A stretch of DNA of 64,000 nt from Patagioenas fasciata (Eukaryota > Chordata > Aves > Columbiformes > Columbidae), in the NCBI RefSeq assembly GCF_037038585.1, contig NC_092521.1:48834398-48898397 (forward strand), read 5' to 3'. Under the pieces are notes generated by a model. It searched no databases and was not told the DNA's origin. It saw only the letters and a program-made list of their open reading frames with translations. The stretch's first letter is position 1, and every line of letters starts with the position of its first letter. A program made the position numbers and the translations under genes. Positions 1 to 11,500 of the stretch are shown here, one piece after another.

Positions 1-2502
1 CCATCAGATGGAAATGGAACATCCTTTCAGTGCTGTAGGTGTTGTCATGGTGTAACATTCTAGTGCCTTTTAAAACAATTTCTTTCTTTCAGCTCAATTC
101 TGGAGATACACTTGTATTTCATAATTGTTGTTTTTGAAATAACTTCCCTTTTTAACTTAATGATGATCTACTAGTAGAGGGGAAGAGGGAAATTCAAGTG
201 ACTATTCTATTCAGGCTAAGAAAGAAGGTGGTGGTTCATGTGTTCCTGTTTTTCACTACTTTTTGTAGCTTTTCTGCTTGAAACAAAAGTACAGTACATA
301 TTAGGATTTTGCAGGCTTCCCCATATAATGGTAGCAATACATTTTCACCCTAATTTGCAACATCTCTGTTATTACAGACCTTGGCCTTTTCTGAGCACAA
401 CTGCTGACTGTGCCAAATTCATGTAGTTATTCTGTGATGAGGACAAGGATCATCTAGCGAATAAATGGAGAACGCAGTATTCAATTTGCTGGTGACCTTG
501 AATTTGATCTCTCATCTATCCTTAACAGCCTAGTCAATCTCTGTCCTGTTTAACCCATGTCATCATTACTGGTATATCATACAGGCACTTCTGCAACTGG
601 CTGGTTTTTTTGGTACTACAGTATTTAAATCACTGAAAGCATGAACTAGGAGTGAATGAGGAAAGAACTACCATAAATTTTTCTTCACCTTTTCCTTAGC
701 AGTGTCAGGAATGGCCTCAAAGGTCTTTCTGTTCATTTTTATATTTGTCTGAGGTAGAAACCACAACTTTGATTGATAATGCAATTTGCATCTTGAGACA
801 TCACTGGAAATACAATGGCATGAAAGGCTACTCTGGTGGAGCACACTTTCCCCCTGGGCTGACTTTAGAAACTCATTGATGTCACTTCCTTCCTCAGTCA
901 GCAAGTGAATTTTCACTAATTCTCAAGACCAGCTGTCCATGCTGTCAACAGAAAGTTATTAAAATTCCTTTAAAGTGAATCAAAATAGCCTAAAAACAAA
1001 TGTACTGGGAAACAGGAAACCATCAGTATTCAAAGTCCACAAACCTTTGAGCAAAACAGTGTTGATCTAACCAGAGATTTCAAACACTCTGCTTTCCTAG
1101 CAAGTTGTATATCATTAGAGAATGCTAAAAGCACATACTCCTTTAATCTTCTATTACCAACAATCTATTTGGTTAAAATATTTGTTACAAGAATAAATTC
1201 TATTTGTCCCAAAGATGAACTCAGTGAACAAGGTAATACATTTTGAGAAGTCTCCCCTAAATGATAGTTGGGGGTTTTTTAACCAAAAAAGCATTATTTT
1301 TATATTTAGCAAACAAAAACACAACACAAGCATGCAGGAAATAATTATCATAAGATACAATCTTATACTCTAGCCTACAGTGATTATCTTTGTTTGAATT
1401 ATCTATAGTGCTTTCCTTGAGAAGATGAGTATTCTCAGAGACAAATAGGGAAAATAATTTTCATTTAGTTGACAGAGTCTTTATATTGTATTTTAACACT
1501 TAAAATATTTTCACTTCGTTTGAAAAATTCTATCTTGCGCCACACGTATCAGTATGAAAAAATTCTGTTGAAATGGAGTATCATTTCCAGTGTTGGAGGT
1601 GGCAGCCAGCCATGCTCAGAAGATTCCCCTGAAAGTTAGTAGTGATACTGACAGGTTGTAAACAGTGTCACTTAAAAAAAACCTCTGGGTGCATGTAGCC
1701 TGGCTGCATAGGCAAGTGTGAAATTCCTGACTTTCCCCGATATAGTGACTGGTCTCCAGTAGCAAAGGGAGGTTAATTGATACCAGCTGCCCTTTTGACA
1801 ACTAGTGCATGGGAACAGTAAAAAAGGCAAAATTACTGTCCCTTTTGATCTAAAAGGGAATAATAGGTTTGAGGTGTCATTGCTGCTAGGGTCCCACAGT
1901 GTTCTGTCTAGGCTTTGATTCTTCAGCACACTGAAGGACACTGCAGAAGGCAGCCAGAATAGAGAAGCAAGACCATAATTCAACTTGCCATTTTGTGGAT
2001 ATTATCAGGATAGAATTTCTCCCTCGAGCCAACTGGTTCCTAACCTCAGTCATGACATAGGCATGTAATTTTATTTTAGGTTAGCAGCAGAAGCTGCTTT
2101 TCTACTCCAGTGGTCAAATGCTGAGCTGGATGCTACCAGTCTCTCAGGCATCTAAGTGCAGCAGTACATCCCATAACATTAAAGTGTTTCATAGTACTTA
2201 CTTGAAATTTGTTGTCTTCACTCGAATGTTATAGTTCCTTGTGGGGTTCCAGGTTAGCAAGATTGGTTACCTGTCTCGGTCTGCTTTTTATGACACCTTG
2301 ATTAAGAGGATCCTGCATTTTCTCTCACTTTAGGTGGATTTTCATTTCAATGTTTCATGTCGTTTTTATATGTTAAACTCTATTTCTTAATTATAAGATT
2401 TGTGGGTTTTTGCCAAATTAACTGGTTTATGTTCTGTATGTACATGATGATAATGATATTCATTAAAATATGTACAAACCAATTATTTTCTTTCTCTTTC
2501 AG
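1..2502. other. CHST9 intron, no recognised feature
   Basis: AT-rich single-copy-looking sequence upstream of the micro-exon. No signal-anchor exon, RNA gene or recognisable repeat family was found; the short open frames on either strand look like chance. Confidence 0.6.
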
Positions 2503-2528
2503 AGACTGAAGAAAAATTGCAACAACAG
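2503..2528 (+). CDS. CHST9: CHST9 penultimate micro-exon (stem region)
   Basis: A pyrimidine-rich tract ending in TTTCTCTTTCAG is followed by 26 nt and a GTAATT donor. Read in phase with the terminal exon it gives T-E-E-K-L-Q-Q-Q, which joins D-F-T-F-P. The human stem has a similar T-E-K-I-Q stretch just before N-P-K-F-H. The phase fits: the exon ends on a complete codon and the terminal exon starts on one. The acceptor is ambiguous by 2 nt because of a tandem AGAG, so the exon is 24 or 26 nt. The call is an inference from splice signals, phase and short similarity. Confidence 0.6.
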
Positions 2529-5500
2529 GTAATTCATCACATATTTTGACACTTTCATAATTTCATTACTTAATTTTTCCTATGGAAGAATTTTAATAAT
2601 TACAAAGAAGAGAACTTCACAGGACAAGCTAATATTAACTATATAGACACATTAAGGACCACTTATCAGACAACTGCCTGGTTCTGCAGATGTGTTGAAT
2701 TCACAAGAGTAGCCATCATTTTGATTTAAATCTAAGATTTGCCATTTAAGCAATTTCATGTATCTATTTCTCAATGTGTTGATGGTGAGGACCAAGCCTA
2801 AAGGTAATTTGTTCACTGGTATCAAATTTCATAGCACAGAATTATGAGTTTTTCTAAAAAGATAGTAATATTTCTCCTGTTTGCTAGTATTCCTTTTATA
2901 AAACGGAAAACTACTGGTATATACATTGGAAATAAGTGCACAGTGTATATAAACAGCGTCTTTCAGTGTTATTTAGGTTTTCATTTGTGCCATGAGTTTA
3001 CATTGCTTATAGAGGCGTTTTCTATCTTGTGTTTGTTATTGTAATTAGAAGCAACTATTTAGAAAATAACCTTTATATATTGCTATTTAGCATTTCAACA
3101 TCAGGAAAAGGATATAGGTGCTATACTGAAATAGAAATTTCCCCTAAACAGAAAGAGAGGAGGAAACTCAGAGTTTGTTTTCATAAATTATCTGCTTTTC
3201 TAAATTGAAAGGACTTGACTTGTACAGAACTGTTGTGCTGCTCTCCATGCTTGTATTATTGTCCTCTTACCGAATTCTTTTAACCTGATGGTACATAAAT
3301 GAGTAGTTGGATGATTTGTGAGATTTATTTTGAAAAGTCACTTAAAAAGCAGGTATGAATGTGTTTGTATTCCGTCAATTACCGTCCCTTAAGTAGTCCT
3401 CCTTCGAAGCTATAAATTGAGGCACTGGTGTCCTTACATCACTGTTATCTGTGAACTAGTCATCTAAATGGAGGACTAACCCACCAAGTGACTGACCACC
3501 TAAGGCAGCTGTGCACAATCTGGTTTGGGTCTGACAGCGTTTCCCCTGCCATGGCAGAGCACAGCGCGGATGTCACAGTGTCACTTTCCAGTGGCCTGAG
3601 CTAGCACCACTCCTGACCAAGTAAGCTCTTGTGAGTCTGAAAGCTTATGGGAAGCCTGTTCTTGAGACACTGAATAAGAAACACAATTTTTTTCCATCAG
3701 AGTTGTTACAACTGTCCCATCATCTTCAGTAATTATTGGGTGAACATATATAGCCCAAAATATGGCATTACATAAGCAAAGGAAAATCTTTACTTTTTCT
3801 AAAACAGTGTAGAAATGTTTTGAAACTTAATGGAAGTTCTGTGCTTTGACTGAGAGTTTATATCCTAAAACAAGCCTAGTTAATTTTTAAAAACTAAACT
3901 GTATTTGAAAATTAGCCTCGAATGTCTTGTAAAACCACTTTTGGGAATCCTTATTGGCCAGAAGGGGGGGCAGTTGTATTTTTGAAGCACCACTTGAGAT
4001 TATGTTGACAGGGCTATGAATGGTTTATTTGAGACCTAATTCTGCACATTTTCTATGTGACAAAATCAGCTCTGTGGATGATATTGCCCTTTTCTGAGGA
4101 ATAGCATATTGTGATAAAAAGGACATTTTTCACAGTTGCAAAAGATGGATTAGATGGTGTGTATCCAGTCTTGGTCTTCTCCCACATGCCGCTTTTTTGC
4201 CCTCCTTGGACTGCTCACCTGCTCTGTCTCTGTGCAGTGAAGTCAAGAACGTCTAGTTTTGCAGGAAAATTCCATTGTCTTGATATGTGGAGGGTGTATC
4301 TAAATAAAGCTCTAAAAAATTGATTTGGGGACAAGTTGCATACATTCACTTTTAAATGGATACTCATGGAGCTCGTGATGTTCCATTCTCATCCTAACTT
4401 CCTTTGGACTTAAAAGAAAATCAAGAAAGTTTCAAATTAGAAATCAATTTCATTTTCAAGTCTATATTTTGGGGCAGAATTGCAGAGGCACTGCATATTT
4501 GATTCGTAGTAATATTACTTCAATAAAAATATTTAAACTGGGGTTGATCCTAATGGAATATCTCCCTTAGAAGGATTCTGTTTATTTTTGATACTGAACT
4601 TGAAATTTTATATGCAGGATAAGATACTTATCTGGCTTAAGATTCTCTAGTCCCCTTTAAGTCAGTTCAACACCACCCAGTTAAAATGGCTGCCAGAAAT
4701 TTAAGTGAGGGAGAAGTGACTCTAGAGAAGATGAATGATGTTACAACTTGACAGAGGCAGGAAATGTCTTGTTGAGAGGTGAGTGAAACAGATAGGGTAT
4801 GGATAAATGATAAAGTTGCTGTCCTGGTGATCTCCTGCTAGGGAAACTCCTCACTCTCTGTGGAGATTTGGGACCTCTCACATCTTGAAGACCACAGTTG
4901 TTTCTGTGTGGTTCTTGGCTCTTTCTAAAGCCCAAGGAAAGTTTGGTGAAATATGACATAGATAAGACGCCAGGGTAGTATCTGCTTCCAAAAACCTCTG
5001 ACTACAACTACCATTTCCAATGACTCTTGTTCCCTTTGATCATAAAGCATTTGCTGGTTTTCCTTCAGCACCTTTTTTTGTCATTTATGTATATAGATAT
5101 GCCTGTTCCTTTAAGAGTAACAGTCATCTCTCAGTCTGAGCAGAGAGATCCAGAAATGGTTTGCACTCTGCTTTTCAATGCCTGTTTTTAACTAGCTTTG
5201 CAAACTCAGGGTAAATCTGGGCACCAATGTACAGCCTGATTAGCTGATTACTGCTAAGGGAAACACAAGGAAACAAGAACAAAATTTGTGCTTCTAACTG
5301 TGTAACAGTCTTGGCTAAAAAACACATTGCAGACCAGCAATCAAAACGTGTCTGAAGGCAATCCTTTATGTTTCTTCCTTACCACTCAGATCTGTCTGTG
5401 TTGTGGTATCAATGTATATTCCTACATGAGGTTTTGCCCAATGCCTCTCAGAAGCTCTGAAGGACTCAGTTTTGAAGCTGAAGTTGTTTTTTTCACAGTC

Positions 5501-8500
5501 AGACTTGACTGTATCCCTTCTGCAATGAAACTGTAGGTTGTGTCAGGAGGCTGGTGAGAGTGCTCCACAATATCTTTCCCACTGTTTTGTTCCTGAGAAG
5601 TCCTTTGCTCAAGGCAGACTCTCTTGCAGTGGCATATCCATCTCTTACTCTGCTAACATCTCTAGTAGGGAGTATTTCCCTTTCTGCACCTGGGGTTGGG
5701 GAAACAGTAGCACAGAAAGAACTGTAATGAAGCAATGTACTTGCTAAAGCTAGGCTTGGACCAGGAGTAACTGCAGCTCCAGTGTACTGTGTCATGGTTC
5801 AACCCCATCCTGTGACTAAGCACCACACAGCCACTTGCTCACTCCTCCGCAGTGGGCTGGGAAAGAGAATCAGAAGAGGAAAAGTGAGAAAACTCATGAG
5901 TTGAGATAAAGACAGTCTAATAGCTAAAGCAAAAGCTGTGCACACAAGCAGAGTCTAGGACCAACCTTGTGAAATATCTGTAAAATGTATATTAATGTCT
6001 ACAAATGTCCAAGAAATGTCTATTTATTTAATTTAGTCCATGATTTTTAGCTCCATCCGTTATGGTGGCCACTCAGAACAGGAGAGGTGGTGTGTTGTGT
6101 GGTGTTATTCGACACCAAAGCCAGCTAAGGCCAGGTCACTGCTGCGCTTGCACTAGTTCCTGTAAGGCTTGTCCTCCATTAGTTCAGGTGATTCCTGCTA
6201 TAGAAACTCTTTTAACAGGCAACTCAAATCATGGGTTGCAGTAATTTAAAGCTATTTCCATTACAGCCTCCATTCCTGGTCCCCGTGGGCCAGGTTATAG
6301 GGTTTAACATTGCAATGAACTCCTCCTCTTGCTCCTAAGCTGGCTAGCAGCAAGGGCTTCCTGCTATAGTAATTCCCACAACATGCAACTCAAATTGCGG
6401 GTTTAACTTTACTCCTGTTTTATCTACCTCCTCCCTGCCACCCTGAGCAATGCAGAGGGATGAAAAGTGGAGGTTATGGTCAGTTCATCATACATTGTCT
6501 CTACTGGTCTTTCCTTCTCAGGGGGAGGACTACTCGCACTCCTCCCCTGCTCCAGCAGCTCCTGTGGGGTCCATCCCACAGGAAACAGTCCTCCATGAAC
6601 TTCTCCAACATGAGTCCTTCCCACAGGCTGCATTTTTTCCCAAACTGCTCCAGTGTGTGTCTCTTTCACGGGATGCAGTCTTTCGGACATCCACCTGCTC
6701 CAATGCAGTCTTGCCATGAGGTCACAGCCTCCTTCAAACACTCGCCTGCTCTGGCGTTGGGTCCTCCATGGACTGCAGGTGGATCTCTGCTCCACCATGG
6801 ATCTCCATGGGCTGCAGGGTGACAGGTGGCCTCACCATGGCCTTCACCACAAGCTGCAGGGGAATCTCTGCTCTGGTGCCTGAAGCACCTCCTCCTCCTC
6901 CTTCTTCACCGACCTTGATGTCTGCAGAGTTGTTTTGACTCGAGTTCACATTGGAGTTCCAATCTGTCCAGTACAGCAGCACAGAAACAGCAACGATGGC
7001 CTGGCCATCTGCCAGCCCAGGTGCATGGCTGTTGCTCTTATCAAAATGTTCCCAGGCACAGCAGAGTGAGATGATAAGCAGTATAGCAAGCAGCAAAAGC
7101 AAAAAGCAGCCACTAACGAGCACAAGACTTCTAATTTACAGTCATGCAAGCAAGCCCCATGGCAAGTACAGAAATCTGCTGATTAACAGCTACAAATTTG
7201 ATCTAGCATATTGCAATCAAATCTGTCATTATCTTGAACCTTTTGGGCCCCGTGTTAGGCATCAAAAATGAATGTTATGCTTTAACCTCAGCTGACAACT
7301 AAGCACAACACAGCCACTCACTCACTTTCCCCTGGTGGGATGAGGAAGAGAATCAGAAGAAAAAAGTGAGAAAACTTGCGGGTTGAAATAAAGGCAGTGT
7401 AACATGTAAAGCAAAAGCCACACAAGCAAGCAAAGCAAAAGAAGTGATTCATTCATCACTTCCCATGGGCAGGCAGGTGTTCAGCCACCTACAGGACAGC
7501 AGGGCTCCATCATGGGGAATGGTTACTTGGGAAGACAAATACCATAACTCAGAAAGTCCCCCCTTCCTTCTTCTTTGCCTAAAATATATAGTGAGCATGA
7601 TGCCATATGGTATGGAATATCCTTTTGGTCAGTCTGGGTCAGCTGTCCTGGCTGTGCCCCCTCCCATCTTCTTGTACACCTGCAGCCTTCTCACTGAAAA
7701 GTCTTTGACTTGATATAAACATTGCTTGGCAACAACCAGAACATAAGTGTATTATCAACTTCCTTCTCACACTAAAACCAAAACACAGTACTACACCATC
7801 TACTAGGAAGAAAACTAACTCTGTCCCAGATGAAACCAGAATAACTGTCAGTATGCATACATCATCTACCAAAGTAAAGAGGTGAAATAAAAGTCAAATA
7901 TCTATTAAATGTCAACGTAAGTTTGTTGTACACACTTGAAGGATGCTTCAGGTATTCACATGGTGTAAAAAACCTAGATCAATATGAGACTAAACTTCAC
8001 AGTTTAGTCCAATCTCCTTTGTGTGCTACTGTAGTTTACTTCAGTACCCTCCTCTGTCCCCTTCACGCTCTCACAAGACCTAGCTAGGAAAATTTGGTCC
8101 ATGTATCCTGGCTTCCCAGTACTGCTACTTTCAGGTTATCTAATAGGTGTGTCACTTGCTCCTGTTTTCCCAGTTTAGGTCATATTCCTCAGCGTTGCTT
8201 GCTTTGTTCCCCAAAAATTAGGAGTTTGAAAATCTGAACTATTATTTCACTTTAATGTGGTTCATGGAATCATACAATGACTGAGGTTGGAAGGCATCTC
8301 TGGCGATCACTTTGTCTAACCTGCCCTTACTCAAAGTGGGGTCAGCTAGAGCAGGTTGTGCAGGATCATGTCCAGCTGGATTCTGAGTACCTCCAAGAAT
8401 GGGGACTCCATAACCTCTGGGCAACCTGTGCCAGTGCTCAGTACTTGTACAGTAGAAAAGTATTTTCTTATATTTAGATGGAATTCTTTGTGTTTCAGTT

Positions 8501-11500
8501 AGTACCAACTGCCTCTTGTCCTATCACTGGACACTGCTGAGAGGAGTCTGATTCTGTTTTCTTTACTCCTCCACACTTCCATCAGGTATTTATATATAAG
8601 ATCCCCCTGAGCCTTTGCTTCTCTAGGCTGAGCATTACCAGCTCTCTTAGCCACTCCTTACATGTCAAATACTCCTATCCCTCAAATATCTTTATGGCCC
8701 TTAACTGGACTTACTTCAGTGTGCCCATACATGGAAGGCCAGAACTGGACACAGCACTCACCAGAGTCTCATCAGGGCTGAGCAAAGGTTTGCCTCTCCT
8801 AACCTGCTCTGCCTAATGCAGTCAAGGATGCTGTTGAACTTCTTTGCCATGAGGGTGTGTTATTGGGTCACAGTCAGCTTGTTCTCCAGGACCCTCAGGT
8901 TCTTTCCTACCAAGGTGCTTTCCAGCTGTCCAGCCCCCAGCCTGTACTGATGTCTGGGGCTGTTCTTGCCTCGGTGCAGGATTTTGCATTCCTCTTTGTC
9001 AGATTTCATGAAGTTCCAATTTATCCATTTCTCAAGTCTGTTGAGGTCCCCCTAAATGGCAGCACAACCCTCTGATGATGCCACTCCTCCAAGTTTTGTA
9101 TTGTCTGCAAACTTGGTGAGGGTACACTGTCCCATCATCCAGGTCAGTAATGAAGATGTGAAACAGTTTTGGACCCATCGTTGACCTTGGGACAGTAGCA
9201 ATTGGCCTCCAGCTGCATTTTGTGCCCAACCATTTGAGCCTAAGAAGTTTAGCCACTTTTCAGTACAACCTGCTGTATGTTCAGCCTGTGCTTCCTGGGA
9301 ACGTTACGGGAGACAGTGCCAAAAGCCTTACTGAATTTGAGATAAACATCCAGTACTCTCCTTTCACCCACTGAGCCAGCCATCTCATCATACAGGACTA
9401 TCAGACTGGTCAGGCATGATTTCCCCTTCATAAATCTATGCAGCACGAAGACCAGATGGAGACCAGTCACCAGTGGAGTACCCCAGGAGCGACTGTTGAA
9501 TAAAATACTGTTTAACTTCATTATGTACCAGGATGATGGGACATATTGTACCCTCAGCAAGTTGTCAGAGGATACAAAACTGGGAGCAGTGGTTGAGACA
9601 CCAGATAGGTGTACCACCATTCAGAGGGACCTCAACAAGGTGGAGAAATTGACAGCCAAGAACCTCATGAAGTTCAGCAAAGTGCAGTGCACCCGGGGAG
9701 GAATAATCCCCTGCTCCGTCATGCTCCCAGGAACTGAGGTGAAGCTGGCCAGCCTGTAGTTTCTCTGATTCTCCTACTAGCCCTCTTTGAAGCTAGGAGA
9801 AACATTTGCTTTCTTCCAGTCCTCAGGAGCCTTCTGCCATCACCACAACACTTCAGAGATAATCAAGAACATGCCCACAGTGACATTCTCCAGCTCACTC
9901 AGTATTCATGGGTGCAACCCATCAGGTCCTATAGACTTGTTTACGTCCAGTTTGTGTAAATAGTCTCTAACCTGATCCTCCAACATGGGAAAATCTTCCT
10001 TGCTCAACACTTTCCCATAACTCTCAGAGGCATGGGATTGCTGAAGTCCAGTCTTACTAGTAAGACCAAGGGAATGAAGGCTTAAAGTATCTCAGCCTTT
10101 TCCCTATCATCTATCACCAGGTCCCTACCCCATTTGACTGTGGGCCCATATTTGCCCTAGTCTTCCTTTTGATGTGAATGGACCTGTAGAAGCCTTTTTT
10201 GTTGCCTTTCACATCCCTACCAGCTGGGTTTTGGCTTTCCTAACCTTCACACTCAGACCATGTCTCTATGTTTCTCCGAGCCACCTGTCCCACCTTCCAC
10301 CTCTGGTATGTTTATTTTATTTTTATGTTTATTGTTTTTTTCAGAAGCTCTTTTTCTACACGCACAGATTTCTTTTACCTTTGCGTGATTTTGTCCTCAC
10401 GGGGATGAACCATTCCTGAGTTTGGAGGACCCAGATGTCCTGAACCACTCTCCTCTCCAGGGTCATACCTTATGGCTTTCCTCTAAGCAGGTCCCTGAAC
10501 ATCCTGCTCTCCTGAACCTCAGGGTTGTGATTCTGCTTCTTGCCTTTTTCCTTCTTTTCAGGATCCTTAACTCCACCATCTCATGGCAACCGCCGTCACC
10601 CTGACCTTCACATCTCCACCCAGTTCTTTCATGTTTGTAAGTGTGAGGTCCAGCAGCCAACCTCTCATTGTTGCCTCTTTTTGTTAGGCATTTATCATCA
10701 ATGCACTCCCCAAACCTGGATTGCTTGTACCCTGCTGTGCTGTTCCTTCAGGAGATATTCCCCTGTGAAGACCAGAGTCTGAAAATGTGAGGCTTCTTCC
10801 AGTTGTCCACAAAAGACCTCATCTACTACTTCTTCCTGATCAGGGGATCTGTCACAGCCAGTCACCATGGTATTAGTCACTGTGGTCTGCCCCTAAGTCA
10901 TGATGCACAAGCTCTCCACTGACTGTTATCTGTCCAAGGGCAGAGCTCCATGTGTCCCCCCTGCTCCCTCACTGAAAGGGTGACTCCCTGCCTTGCTGTC
11001 CCAGCCTGTTCTTCCTGAGGGGCCTGCATCCATCCATGGCAGCTCTCCAGCCCTGTGAGCTGCCCCATTGTGTGTCTCTGATCCCAGTGAGACTGCACAC
11101 AGATCTTTAATTTCTCATGTTTGCTCTCTGTCCAGGGTGCAATAGTACAGGCACTGCAGAGAGGCACCCAGCCACACTGGTTTCCCAGAGAAAGTATGAG
11201 AGCTCCTCTTATCATGCTGTTCTGCAGGTACTCACTTCTTTACATGCATATGCACAAGGTGGGCACCTCTGAGCCCTGTCGGGTTGACTGTGAGATCTCT
11301 CCTATTCCCCCTGTATGTTCTGTTTACTAGTAAGCAGAAGTTCTATATTTTTAAATTTTTAATTCACTATGTGATACCTGACCACATAGGAAAATATGAC
11401 AGGAAAAATTGTTCAGGTTTGTTCTACAGAAAACATTTTCTTTCTTCCAGGTGATCAGGGCTGCTCCTGATACCATCCCTTTCCCCCGTGATGTTCAGAT

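Larger units (their letters stand above)
5790..7855 (-). mobile_element. Non-autonomous endogenous retrovirus remnant with two LTR copies
   Basis: Two similar segments starting TGTCATGGTTCAACC (5790) and TGTTATGCTTTAACC (7273) form a direct repeat of about 165 bp, roughly 75-80% identical by eye. The sequence before the second copy resembles a degenerate primer-binding site in reverse complement (7247-7264). This implies a minus-strand element with its 5' LTR at about 7273-7855 and a truncated or diverged 3' LTR at 5790. The interior of about 1.3 kb has no gag, pol or env that I can recognise. The LTR wording resembles a family common in bird genomes, judged from memory. Exact ends and target-site duplication are not resolved. 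Confidence 0.7.

Noticed and set aside
5784..7865. Possible target-site duplication of the ERV remnant (GTACTG versus TAACTG or GTATGC)
   Set aside because: The element's far end is uncertain and no choice of boundary gives a convincing match.
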